38,743 nucleotides of DNA from a virus. Position numbers and translations under genes: made by a program. The notes under the pieces are model-generated. The model worked only from the letters and a program-made list of their open reading frames with translations. It was not told where the DNA came from and searched no databases. Shown in pieces: positions 30,587 through 38,721 of the stretch; within the stretch, counting starts at the first letter, position 1; every line of letters starts with the position of its first letter. Location of the stretch: positions 1 to 38,743 of IMG/VR virus record IMGVR_UViG_3300050821_001417. One strand, 5' to 3'.

Positions 30587-32074
30587 ATGGATCTCGGCAT
30601 GGCTGTAACACCGCGTAAAGCCAGGGCTATCCTCGATAAGCGCAAAGCGCAACGTCATGTCCTAGACCCTGACAGCATATTTGACCCCAAGTTCCCACAG
30701 CAACGGACATTCTGTGAAGATCCAGCCAAGCTTAAAGCCTTGTTCTGTACGCGTAGAGCAGCCAAGTCGTATACTGCTGGACTCTATATGGTATCGGAAG
30801 CATTGAAGAATCCTGGGGTTAACTGTTTGTTCATAGGACTGACAAGAGCTTCTGCCAAGGGCATCATCTGGAAAGATGTGCTTCGTGTCATAGACAAGCA
30901 GTTCAACATAGGTGCTGTCTTCAACCTGGCTGAGTTGACGATGACCCTCCCTAATGGCTCGTTTATTGCATTAACGGGGGTGGACTCTGATCAAAGTGAG
31001 ATGAATAAACTCTTAGGTAAAAAATACAGACTAGTCACCATAGACGAAGCCTCCATGTACACCGTGGACCTACGCCATCTGGTATATGGTATCTTAAAGC
31101 CTGCCATGGCAGATCAGTCTGGAACCATCTGTCTCATGGGTACCTCCTCTAACTATACGAGAGGACTGTTCTTTGACATAACCACAAAGAAAGAGCCAGG
31201 GTGGAGTCTCCACTCTTGGACAGCCCACGACAACCCTTATGTCGCAAAACAATGGCAAGCCCAGCTTGACGAGATCGACCGTGACAGGCCCCTCTTTAAA
31301 GAGACACCCCTCTATAAGCAGTGGTTCTTAAATCAGTGGGTGGTAGAGACAGACAAGCTAGTCTATAAGTATAACCCCGACCGCAACATGTACACCGACC
31401 TACCTAAAGGCCTTAATCCTGCTGGCTGGACCTATGTTCTTGGTATCGACCCTGGCTGGGAAGACGACTCCGCTTTTGTGTTGACAGCCTTCCATGAGAA
31501 CGACCCCACTCTATATGTGGTTAAGGCTTTCAATAAGAAGCACATGACATTCGACCAAGTAATTGAAAAGACTAGGGAGTTCATGATAGATGCCCACATG
31601 GCTCCTGCCAAGGTAGTCATTGACGTAGCTGCGAAGCAGGGTGTCGAGACCATGCGCATCAGATCTTCTATCCCCTACGAGTACGCTGACAAGATGGGTA
31701 AGACTGACCACATAGAAATCCTCAACGGCGACCTCATACAAGCCAAGATCAAGATCCATCAAAGCTGTGGGAACCTCATAGATGAGTTGATGGGCCTCGT
31801 TTGGAAGACTGATGGCGACAAGGTAGCCTATCCCCGCAAAGAACACCCCGCTTTACCTAATCACCTTTGTGACGCATTGCTCTATGCTTGGCGCATGGGT
31901 TTTCATTACCACTTTTCTAGCCCTGATCGCATCCTTGTAAAAGGTTCAAAAGAATGGTACGAGGCACAAGCCATGGATATCTGGGAACGAGAAGGCGAAC
32001 ACATCCGTAGACAGCAAGGTACGGACGATAAAGGTTGGCCAGATGATTCTGGTGGCTTTGGCACATTGGGCTAG
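30587..32074 (+). CDS. terL: Terminase large subunit
   Basis: This 495-residue packaging motor cuts and translocates DNA into the prohead. The Walker A-type loop is CTRRAAKS (residues 54-61), a terminase-style variant lacking the usual Gly residues. Walker B is LVTIDEA (149-155) and the coupling motif is LMGTSS (183-188). The RNase H-like nuclease has LGIDPGWEDDS (D288), VVIDVAAK (D346) and NHLCDALLYAW (D429). Length is typical. ATG at 30587 or at 30599 could be the start; neither has a clear ribosome site. It stands alone after the control region and is followed directly by a late-element copy. Confidence 0.95.
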   Translation: MDLGMAVTPRKARAILDKRKAQRHVLDPDSIFDPKFPQQRTFCEDPAKLKALFCTRRAAKSYTAGLYMVSEALKNPGVNCLFIGLTRASAKGIIWKDVLRVIDKQFNIGAVFNLAELTMTLPNGSFIALTGVDSDQSEMNKLLGKKYRLVTIDEASMYTVDLRHLVYGILKPAMADQSGTICLMGTSSNYTRGLFFDITTKKEPGWSLHSWTAHDNPYVAKQWQAQLDEIDRDRPLFKETPLYKQWFLNQWVVETDKLVYKYNPDRNMYTDLPKGLNPAGWTYVLGIDPGWEDDSAFVLTAFHENDPTLYVVKAFNKKHMTFDQVIEKTREFMIDAHMAPAKVVIDVAAKQGVETMRIRSSIPYEYADKMGKTDHIEILNGDLIQAKIKIHQSCGNLIDELMGLVWKTDGDKVAYPRKEHPALPNHLCDALLYAWRMGFHYHFSSPDRILVKGSKEWYEAQAMDIWEREGEHIRRQQGTDDKGWPDDSGGFGTLG

Positions 32075-32076
32075 AC

Positions 32077-32100
32077 AGTGCCATTCCAGATACTATTGTA
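32077..32100 (+). promoter_or_regulatory. Late element copy 4 (candidate phage promoter) upstream of the head genes
   Basis: AGTGCCATTCCAGATACT is followed by ATTGTA. It begins two bases after the terminase stop and ends 24 bp before the TTG start at 32125. All 24 bases are identical to the copy at 35677. Being intergenic, on the + strand and close to a start with its own ribosome site, it is a strong promoter candidate for the head-gene operon. Confidence 0.75.
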
Positions 32101-32124
32101 TATACCATTTTCAAGGATATCCAA

Positions 32125-32367
32125 TTGCTCCCATTTTTAAAACGTACTAAAGAAGGCTCGGCATCCATGCCTGTCGATCACATCAAACGTGACGCAGATG
32201 AAGATAAGGAACCCAACATGGATTCTATGGAAGTTTGTGCACAAGAATTGTGTGACGCTGTTCACGCCAAAGATGTAAAAGCTATAGCTGCCGCTTTAAG
32301 AGCAGCATTTGAACTATGTGACCTAGAGCCTCATGAAGAAGGCCCGCACACTAACGAGGAAGAATAA
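32125..32367 (+). CDS. Small head-operon protein, unknown
   Basis: This 80-residue protein has a TTG start supported by AAGGA 7 nt upstream. The N-terminus MLPFLKRTKEGSAS resembles small proteins often encoded just before podovirus portal genes. The rest is acidic and helical (ALRAAFELCDLEPHEEGPHT). It overlaps the next gene by one base. It is probably a virion or assembly accessory; no function is established. Confidence 0.75.
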   Translation: MLPFLKRTKEGSASMPVDHIKRDADEDKEPNMDSMEVCAQELCDAVHAKDVKAIAAALRAAFELCDLEPHEEGPHTNEEE

Positions 32368-33170
32368 TGCCGCTAATTAAAGGAAAATCTCCCAAAGCCT
32401 TTTCTAAAAATGTCGAAACCGAGATGCACGCTGGAAAGGGACAAAAGCAAGCCCTTGCAATCGCTTATTCCATGAAGAAGAAAGCCAAGAAAATGGCTAA
32501 AGGCGGAGATCCACAAGATCCTGTCGAAGACTCTCGCGAGCAGTCCCACGCACACGAATCGGACATGGTTGATTCCATTCCAGAAAATGATGAACATCCT
32601 ATGAAATCTCGTAAAGAACGAATGCTGGAAGCTTTTCATAAATATGCTGAAGGTGGACAGATCAAAGATAACTATCAATCGCCAGACAAACCCCACGTCG
32701 ACATGGCTATGATCGATCCTCAAGACGAATATGATCCGATGCATCCTGGCAATGACGTAAAGCACAATGAATCCGCAGAAGAAGAATCAGCTCGAATGCT
32801 CAATCAGCATGGAGAACACGAAGAAGGTCCACAAGGCCCCAGAATGGCTGAAGGTGGACAGATCAAAGATAACTATCAATCAGAGGCTCATATGGAAGAC
32901 ATGGTTGGTCGCATAATGAAGATGCGTCAACAGATGTACTCTGAAGGTGGAAGAGTTGCAAATGAAACAGATCAAGATGCAGCAGGCGAAAAACCTAATC
33001 AGTTCGACGATCTGGTACTTCGTGATGATCTCGAATCGACCTATGGCGAAGACGATAATGCTGGCGATGACATAGGAAACAAACAAGAAGATCATGATCG
33101 CGAAGATATGGTTGCTCGTATCATGAGATCGAGAAGCAAATCCAGTGGTAAGCCTCCCTATAAAGCATAG
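32367..33170 (+). CDS. Acidic head-operon protein with repeated [Y/M]A[E/K]GG motifs
   Basis: This is a 267-residue protein. The N-terminus MPLIKGKSPKAFSKNVETEM continues to the QKQALAIAYSMKKKAKKM helix, a module seen in many phage proteins. MAKGG (43), YAEGG (93), MAEGG (160) and YSEGG (191) are the same short motifs as in the three internal-virion-type proteins. EDMVGRIM (177) and EDMVARIM (246) are a second internal repeat. The rest is highly acidic and probably disordered. Motif sharing suggests it is a virion protein that meets the same partner as the internal proteins. Start coupling is by a one-base overlap. Confidence 0.7.
   Translation: MPLIKGKSPKAFSKNVETEMHAGKGQKQALAIAYSMKKKAKKMAKGGDPQDPVEDSREQSHAHESDMVDSIPENDEHPMKSRKERMLEAFHKYAEGGQIKDNYQSPDKPHVDMAMIDPQDEYDPMHPGNDVKHNESAEEESARMLNQHGEHEEGPQGPRMAEGGQIKDNYQSEAHMEDMVGRIMKMRQQMYSEGGRVANETDQDAAGEKPNQFDDLVLRDDLESTYGEDDNAGDDIGNKQEDHDREDMVARIMRSRSKSSGKPPYKA
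32646..32881 (+). repeat. Exact 35-bp direct repeat within one gene
   Basis: The 35 bases at 32646-32680 recur at 32847-32881, 201 bp apart and in the same frame. They encode AEGGQIKDNYQS both times. Exact identity at the DNA level, including silent positions, points to a recent internal duplication or gene conversion rather than protein-level selection alone. Recombination between them would delete 67 codons in frame. Confidence 0.9.
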
Positions 33171-33178
33171 GAATAGCC

Positions 33179-33466
33179 ATGATCAACTCTTTAGAGGATC
33201 TAGAAAAGCTCCTGATTCTTTGTCGTGCGCAAGGCGTCACAGAGATTAATTTAGGAACCGTTAGCTTAAAACTTGGCGAGTTGCCAGTTGATATGGCATT
33301 ACTCCAAGCTCAGTACCAAGAGCAAGGCGAAGGACAGATGGTTTCATACGATCAGTCCGCCCTCGATAGGATGGTCGGCATGCCGATCAACCCCACAGAC
33401 GAACAACTTATGGATATGTTTCATCCATTAGAAGACAATATAGAGCCATTAAATGAAGATAACTAA
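33179..33466 (+). CDS. Small acidic protein before the portal gene, unknown
   Basis: This 95-residue protein begins MINSLEDLEKLLILCRAQGV and has a strand-turn (INLGTVSLKLGELP), then an acidic C-terminus. AGGAATAG lies just upstream of the ATG. It overlaps the portal gene by 14 nt, so both are probably co-translated. Similar small genes precede portals in related phages, with no known function. Confidence 0.7.
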   Translation: MINSLEDLEKLLILCRAQGVTEINLGTVSLKLGELPVDMALLQAQYQEQGEGQMVSYDQSALDRMVGMPINPTDEQLMDMFHPLEDNIEPLNEDN

Positions 33467-35384
33467 AGGCAAAGGCTCTCCAGGCCGCATCAAGATGAAG
33501 ACCAGAGGTGATGGAACTAATCCAGATACCGCCATGCTTGCAGAGTGGTGGAAGGCCGAAGACGATGGTCAACTGGCCATGGAACTTACCAGTACGGCAG
33601 CTTATCTAAAAACTAACCAGACATATCGCGTTAGACAGATCGCTGTAGCTGTGCGTATGTATGCAAATCTTTCAGTATATAACTATGCAGGTTCTACGGT
33701 TGCTAAGATGGACCGTACCAGGACTTTGCCTGATGATCGTCCTACATTTAATTTAATTCAAGCCTGCACCGACACTCTCGTTTCACGTTTAAGTCAGATG
33801 CGTCCCGAACCTAAATTCCTTACAGATAACGCAGACTACCGACAAAGACACCTATCACAGCGGCTCAACTCCTTCATGCTTGGTGAATTCTACCAGACTA
33901 AGGCATACGACAAAGCTACAAAAGTCCTAAGAGATTCCATAGTTACAGGCACAGGCGCTTTAAAGGTCTACGAAGGTGACGATGGCAAGGTATGCGTCGA
34001 CCGCGTTCTTTGTGCAGATCTTTACATGGATGACAATGATGGCATCAATGGTGAACCGCGTCAACTGATTCAGCTAGCCTTGATGGATCGTGATAAGGTC
34101 ATCGCCAATAGTCCTAAGAAAGCCAGAACAGTAATCGAAGAAACACCTAACAGTGTTCCAGAAAACGCTCCAGATTCAGCTCGCACTACTTCTGACCAGA
34201 TCATGGTCGTTGAAGGCTGGCGGTTACCTTCTGGTCCAGATCCCGATGCTCCTGGGTACGTTCCAGGCAGACATACTATAGCTACGACCATGGGCGTAAT
34301 TCGCGACGAACCATGGAATAAACCTAAGTTCCCTTTTATATTTATGACATACTCCGATCCGTTCTTGGGATTTTGGGGCCAAGGCCTTGCTTCTCAGTTG
34401 TTCGGAACCCAGATGGCTTTGACACGTATTCTTTATACAATTTCCAGAGCAATTACTCTTGTTGGTGTTCCTAGGATTTTCATCGAGCAATCTTCTAAGG
34501 TTGTTAAAGCACACAATAATAACGAGGTCGGTGTAATTATTACCTATAGTGGTACTAAACCTTCTTATGAAGTCGCACCGTCCAACGCTCCTGAACTTTA
34601 TGCAGAACGCGACAAGTTGATCCAATACGGTTTCCAACAGTGTGGCGTATCTTCCATGCAGGCTACCTCACAAAAGCCTGAAGGACTTGATAGCGGCGCT
34701 GCTATTCGTTCATATGATGATATAGCAACAGATCGCTTCGCAGCTTTAAATAAGAAATATGAAAATATGTTCGTCGATTTGGCTTATCTCATAGCAGATA
34801 CAGCTAAAGATATAGCTGAACGCGATGGCAAATATCAGACCGTCTTTCCTAATAAAGATGGAACCAAGGAAGTGGATCTTCCTGCTATGAAGTTCTTGAA
34901 GAACCCTTTCGTTATTCAATGCTTCACTGAAAGCTCTTTACCTAGAACTCCCGCTGGACGCATACAGACTGTTACCGAGCAGGTGCAAGCTGGAATATTG
35001 ACTCTTAAAGAAGGTCGACGTTTGATGCGCTTTCCTGATCTTGAACAGAATGAACAATTGGATAATGCCTCAGAAGAGCGTATATTCCAGATGCTTGATA
35101 GTATTGTCGAAGATGGCAAATATATTGCTCCAGATGCATTCCTGGATCTACAGTTGGCTACACAACTTACAGTCCAATACATTAATCTGTATCTGGCAGC
35201 TAAGTTAGAAGAAAACAAAGCAGATTTGCTTAGACAGTTCTTCTCTACTGTTCAAGGCTTAATCACTGCGTCTCAACCACCTCCTATGCCGCAACCAATG
35301 CCTCAAGCTAACCCACAGCCAGCTCCAACAAGCCCATTAGTTCCCAATAGTCCGAATCCTGCAGCAGCAACGCAAGCAGCTTAA
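33453..35384 (+). CDS. Portal protein
   Basis: This 643-residue protein is large and helical with a long central beta region, as in podovirus portals. It has TLVSRLSQMRPEPKFLTDNA near residue 105, and a central segment with YSDPFLGFWGQGLASQLFGT, RILYTISRAITL and VGVPRIFIEQ. The C-terminus is Pro, Ala and Gln rich (residues about 605-643). It would form the dodecameric ring at the packaging vertex. It stands between the terminase and the scaffold-like and capsid genes, the usual order. The call rests on length, context and remembered pattern. Confidence 0.85.
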   Translation: MKITKGKGSPGRIKMKTRGDGTNPDTAMLAEWWKAEDDGQLAMELTSTAAYLKTNQTYRVRQIAVAVRMYANLSVYNYAGSTVAKMDRTRTLPDDRPTFNLIQACTDTLVSRLSQMRPEPKFLTDNADYRQRHLSQRLNSFMLGEFYQTKAYDKATKVLRDSIVTGTGALKVYEGDDGKVCVDRVLCADLYMDDNDGINGEPRQLIQLALMDRDKVIANSPKKARTVIEETPNSVPENAPDSARTTSDQIMVVEGWRLPSGPDPDAPGYVPGRHTIATTMGVIRDEPWNKPKFPFIFMTYSDPFLGFWGQGLASQLFGTQMALTRILYTISRAITLVGVPRIFIEQSSKVVKAHNNNEVGVIITYSGTKPSYEVAPSNAPELYAERDKLIQYGFQQCGVSSMQATSQKPEGLDSGAAIRSYDDIATDRFAALNKKYENMFVDLAYLIADTAKDIAERDGKYQTVFPNKDGTKEVDLPAMKFLKNPFVIQCFTESSLPRTPAGRIQTVTEQVQAGILTLKEGRRLMRFPDLEQNEQLDNASEERIFQMLDSIVEDGKYIAPDAFLDLQLATQLTVQYINLYLAAKLEENKADLLRQFFSTVQGLITASQPPPMPQPMPQANPQPAPTSPLVPNSPNPAAATQAA

Positions 35385-35424
35385 CATCCTAACCCTCAAC
35401 AAGTAAGTTGAAAAAGGAATATAT

Positions 35425-36423
35425 ATGAAGATAAGTCCACTAGCCTCAGGCACAGGTTCCCCTGGCCAAGTATCAGGTTCCGTAGAAGTTGGCAAATCTG
35501 CCAGTTCACAAAAATTGGCAGCAGCCAAAGCAATTATGACTGGAGAGACTCCTATCCGAGTTTCCCAATCAGATACCCCCACAGATCCTCAAGTCAGCAG
35601 AATTCAGGAACGACGTCTAAAGATGAGCACGAATGCTACCCCTGGACGCCATGAAGTTCCTATAGAAGTTGAACAAAGTGCCATTCCAGATACTATTGTA
35701 GAGGCCCAAGCGACTACTGAAGATACGAAGCCGCTTAGCCCTCAGTTTGCCGCCCTTGCAAAACAAAGGCGGGCCCTTCAGCAAGAACGGGCGCAATTTG
35801 AAAAAGAAAAGGCATCAGCTCAACCTACCCAAGATGGTAGTTCCGATCTGTTAGCCCGTATCAAATCAGAGCCGCTGAGTGTATTGCGAGAACAAGGTGT
35901 TCTTGACGATGACAGATTCTACAATGCTATGACAGAACATATTCTGTCCAATCAAGGCATAAGTCCCGAGATCCAAAATCTGAAAGCAGAGATCAAAGCC
36001 CTTAAAGAAGGCGTTGATAAAACTTTCATAGATAAGGAAGCTCAACAAAAACAAGCAGTTCTCTCAGAGATGAGAAAAGAAGCTGTTCTGTTGGCTAGAG
36101 AAGGTGACGCCTACGAATTGATAAGGGAGACTCAAAGTATCCCAGACGTCATTTCGCTGATTGATCGTACCCATGCTACCTCGGGAGAAGTCCTAGACGT
36201 ATCAGATGCGATGGAGCTTGTAGAGAATGAGTTGCTCAAAGAAAGCCTCAAGATCGCAAACATGAAAAAAGTGCAAAGCAAGCGCGAGCCTGCCTATGCC
36301 ACCCAGCAGCAACAAAATCAACCCCGACAGATGAAAACATTACAAAACCGTGACGCTTCTCCCACGACTCTGGATAGAAAAACCAGAGCAATTATGGCGA
36401 TGAACGGCACACTAAAGAAATAA
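35425..36423 (+). CDS. Scaffold-like head assembly protein
   Basis: This 332-residue protein is charged and helical. Residues 1-75 are Ser, Gly and Pro rich, residues about 108-130 form a coiled coil (FAALAKQRRALQQERAQFEK), and residues 180-225 form a second. The end is basic (RKTRAIMAMNGTLKK), as in scaffolds that touch the capsid. Location between portal and major capsid genes is the classical place for scaffold. AAAAAGGA is upstream of the ATG. It contains late-element copy 5 at 35677. No protease domain is visible. Confidence 0.75.
   Translation: MKISPLASGTGSPGQVSGSVEVGKSASSQKLAAAKAIMTGETPIRVSQSDTPTDPQVSRIQERRLKMSTNATPGRHEVPIEVEQSAIPDTIVEAQATTEDTKPLSPQFAALAKQRRALQQERAQFEKEKASAQPTQDGSSDLLARIKSEPLSVLREQGVLDDDRFYNAMTEHILSNQGISPEIQNLKAEIKALKEGVDKTFIDKEAQQKQAVLSEMRKEAVLLAREGDAYELIRETQSIPDVISLIDRTHATSGEVLDVSDAMELVENELLKESLKIANMKKVQSKREPAYATQQQQNQPRQMKTLQNRDASPTTLDRKTRAIMAMNGTLKK
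35677..35700 (+). promoter_or_regulatory. Late element copy 5 (candidate phage promoter), inside the scaffold-like gene
   Basis: It is identical over all 24 bases to the copy at 32077. It lies on the + strand, 736 bp upstream of the capsid gene, so an internal promoter could boost capsid expression. The frame reads SAIPDTIV in this gene, matching the frame used in the two acetyltransferase copies. Confidence 0.6.
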
Positions 36424-36435
36424 GGAATTTAACAA

Positions 36436-37731
36436 ATGGCTATCGCTCCAACATACGCAAATAGTTCTAACCAGATTGCAGCCCTCAGAGAGTTATATAC
36501 GGATGACAAGGACTATATGAAAAATATCGTGTACGCTAAAAATCCGTGGCTCGCCATGGTACCCAAAAATGAGTCACCAGATGGCTTTGCTGGAAAATAT
36601 ATTCCAGTCCCGCTAGAATATGCTAACCCTGCTGGTCGCGCGCACGTCTTCGCTAACGCGCAAAACCAACAAACGGCAAGTTCTGTTATCTCGTACTTCG
36701 TGTATGCGATTCAGGATTATCAACTCGTAACGATCACTAACCTCTTGATGGAACAAACTAAGTCCAATGCAGGAGCATTCGTCGATGAAGCTTCGCGCAC
36801 CATGGATAATGGTTTCCGTAACATCTCAAACAACATGGCTTTTGAGCTTTTCTCTGGTGGTACTGCTTCACGCGGTGTTATCTCGACTGCTTCTTTGGCT
36901 TCTAGTGTTGTAACGATTCAGTTGTCCAATCCGCAAACGGTTGTGCAATTCGAAGTCGGCATGACCCTTCAAAATAGTGCTACCGATGGTGGCGCAGCTC
37001 TCTTGGAAAGTTCTGTAATTGATGCTATCCAACTTACCTCTGTTAACCGTGGTACTGGCGTAATTGTCGGTTCTGTTGTTCAAGGTACGGGCGCATCATT
37101 CGCAACTGGCAACTTCTTGCAAGTTCTTGGTGACATCGGCTCTGCTGGTGCATCGACTATCGCTGGATTGCTTGGTCTTTCTGGAATGGCAGCTTGGGTT
37201 CCGTCGTCTGATCCTGCATCGAACGATAATTTCTGGGGAGTTAATCGTTCTGCAGATCCCACTCGTTTGGCTGGTCTCAGATACAATGCTTCGGCACAAA
37301 GTATCTCGGAAGGTGTTACTAACGCATTAGCTTTGGCTAACCGTGAAGGCGCAGCTCCTGATTTGCTCCTGATCGATTTCGTATCGTATGCAACTTTGAT
37401 CAACGAACTCGGCGCGAAAGTGCAGTATGTTCAGCTTGATCACGATGAAGTCGAAGTTTCTTTTGAAGCTATCCACTTCCATTCTGCTTATGGCAAGATC
37501 CCAGTGTTGGCTGATCGTTCAGTTCCTGCACAAACTTGCTACGCAGTAACAACGGATTCTTTCAAACTCCGTACCCTTGGAAAAGCACCTCACGTGTTGA
37601 CTTATGGTATGGAAGGTCTCGAAGGCCTCCGCGTCGGTACTGCAGACGCACTTGAGATTCGTATCGCGTACTACGGAAATCTGATTTGTAGCGCCCCCGG
37701 TTACAACATGTGGATTCAACTGTCTGCATAA
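36436..37731 (+). CDS. Major capsid protein
   Basis: This 431-residue protein has an N-terminal arm (MAIAPTYANSSNQIAALREL), then an E-loop-like region (GKYIPVPLEYANPAG and the following 40 residues), then a beta/alpha core ending MEGLEGLRVGTADALEIRIA, consistent with the HK97 fold. It would form the icosahedral shell. AAGGAA precedes the ATG by about 8 nt. An intrinsic terminator follows. The arm segment TYA.S.NQIA.LRELY is mirrored in the leftward-operon protein at 22298-23200. Confidence 0.88.
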   Translation: MAIAPTYANSSNQIAALRELYTDDKDYMKNIVYAKNPWLAMVPKNESPDGFAGKYIPVPLEYANPAGRAHVFANAQNQQTASSVISYFVYAIQDYQLVTITNLLMEQTKSNAGAFVDEASRTMDNGFRNISNNMAFELFSGGTASRGVISTASLASSVVTIQLSNPQTVVQFEVGMTLQNSATDGGAALLESSVIDAIQLTSVNRGTGVIVGSVVQGTGASFATGNFLQVLGDIGSAGASTIAGLLGLSGMAAWVPSSDPASNDNFWGVNRSADPTRLAGLRYNASAQSISEGVTNALALANREGAAPDLLLIDFVSYATLINELGAKVQYVQLDHDEVEVSFEAIHFHSAYGKIPVLADRSVPAQTCYAVTTDSFKLRTLGKAPHVLTYGMEGLEGLRVGTADALEIRIAYYGNLICSAPGYNMWIQLSA

Positions 37732-37757
37732 TCGACAGATAATAGTCTGATTTTTAT

Positions 37758-37788
37758 AGGCCTAGAGAAATCTAGGCCTTTTCTTTTT
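37758..37788 (+). terminator. Intrinsic terminator after the capsid gene
   Basis: AGGCCTAGA-GAAA-TCTAGGCCT is a perfect 9-bp stem with a GAAA tetraloop, followed by TTTCTTTTT. This is a textbook rho-independent terminator. It ends the capsid transcript; the late-element copy beginning two bases later would restart transcription for the next gene. Confidence 0.95.
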
Positions 37789-37790
37789 AA

Positions 37791-37814
37791 AGTGCCATTT
37801 AGGATACTATTGAA
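37791..37814 (+). promoter_or_regulatory. Late element copy 6 (candidate phage promoter) after the capsid terminator
   Basis: AGTGCCATTTAGGATACT is followed by ATTGAA. It lies directly behind a strong terminator and 89 bp before the ATG of the next gene. That is where a promoter is needed. In the coding frame used by other copies it would contain a stop, so here it is a DNA-level signal only. The 89-nt leader to 37903 holds no gene and ends in a ribosome site TAAGGAA. Confidence 0.78.
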
Positions 37815-37903
37815 GCTATGTAATGGTTTATGTAGCATACTGCAGCAGAGGTGGTCCGAGGCCCTGTTGAGAGAAATACTCGGTTATATAAGGAATCAAC
37901 CCT

Positions 37904-38647
37904 ATGTCAGTAGCACGCGGTCTTGGCCAAAACGGTGGTCGTCTCTATTCTAATATTACAATGCCAGCAGATATCGAACTGAATTTCACAGTCGATGCAA
38001 CAAATGGCAACGGACTCGGTGTCCGATCTATCAAATCGAATGGTTACGTTCGTAACGTATTTATGCACACCTCAGCTACCCCCGGTCCCGGTGAAGGAAT
38101 GACAAATCCCAATCCAGCTGTAGGTTTTATCTTGCTTCAAATGAAGCAGAATTTTAACTATGCTTTGTCAGGATCTAATTCTATCGTTTCTCCAATAGTA
38201 AGTCCTACGACTTCTACGAATTCTGGCATGACTGTCGGTCAAGCCTATGTTATCACGGTCCTTGGAACTACTACTCTTGCAGAATGGCAAGGTATTGGTC
38301 TCCCTGCTGGACTCACCCCTACCGTTGGTCAGAGTTTCATCGCTCTTACAACTGGTACTGGCGGATCTCATACTGGCAAAGTAGGCCTTCCTGGTGTCTC
38401 TGGAGTAACTTTGATCGAGACTGTTGGTGATCCTAACCAATCTATCTCGAATAGCGCCATTGCATCAAATGGTGGAGCATTTTTACTTCTGCAATGTTTA
38501 GGCGCAACAAGTTCTAGCGTTACCACTTTAATTCCAACTGCTCCTGCTAATAACTCAGTAATTGCATTGCGACTTCGCTGGGATCGCTCTACTGTCAGTA
38601 TTCCTGATGGCGGAAATTCCAATTCTGCGGGTTCAGGCGGACTGTAA
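37904..38647 (+). CDS. Capsid-associated structural protein (possible decoration protein)
   Basis: This 247-residue protein starts MSVARGLGQNGGRLYSNITM. It is beta-rich with many Gly, Ser and Thr, and includes YVRNVFMHTSATPGPGEG and GQAYVITVLGTTTLAEWQGI. It ends SNSAGSGGL. It is transcribed from its own element copy after the capsid terminator, which would allow high expression. Position and composition suggest a head decoration or minor capsid protein. Similar openings occur in uncharacterised proteins next to capsid genes of podovirus-like contigs (memory, not search). Confidence 0.65.
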   Translation: MSVARGLGQNGGRLYSNITMPADIELNFTVDATNGNGLGVRSIKSNGYVRNVFMHTSATPGPGEGMTNPNPAVGFILLQMKQNFNYALSGSNSIVSPIVSPTTSTNSGMTVGQAYVITVLGTTTLAEWQGIGLPAGLTPTVGQSFIALTTGTGGSHTGKVGLPGVSGVTLIETVGDPNQSISNSAIASNGGAFLLLQCLGATSSSVTTLIPTAPANNSVIALRLRWDRSTVSIPDGGNSNSAGSGGL

Positions 38648-38693
38648 TAGTTTCGTTTTACAATTAGATTAATGACCGATGAAGATACGGTCC

Positions 38694-38721
38694 AAAAACC
38701 CCGTCTTCGTATGGGGTTTTT
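38694..38721. terminator. Intrinsic terminator spanning the circular junction
   Basis: AAAAACCCC and GGGGTTTTT pair across a 10-nt centre (GTCTTCGTAT), with a further G-T and T-A pair possible. The T-run gives termination rightwards and the A-run leftwards, so it may work both ways. It separates the decoration-type gene from the adaptor gene. The right arm and loop appear again at positions 1-24 because of the terminal overlap. Confidence 0.85.

Noticed and set aside
30300-30608. An open frame of 102 codons upstream of and overlapping the terminase gene
   Set aside because: It has no ribosome binding site, lies in a region full of repeated control words, and overlaps the terminase start by 22 nt. 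The product looks like random composition. It cannot be fully excluded.
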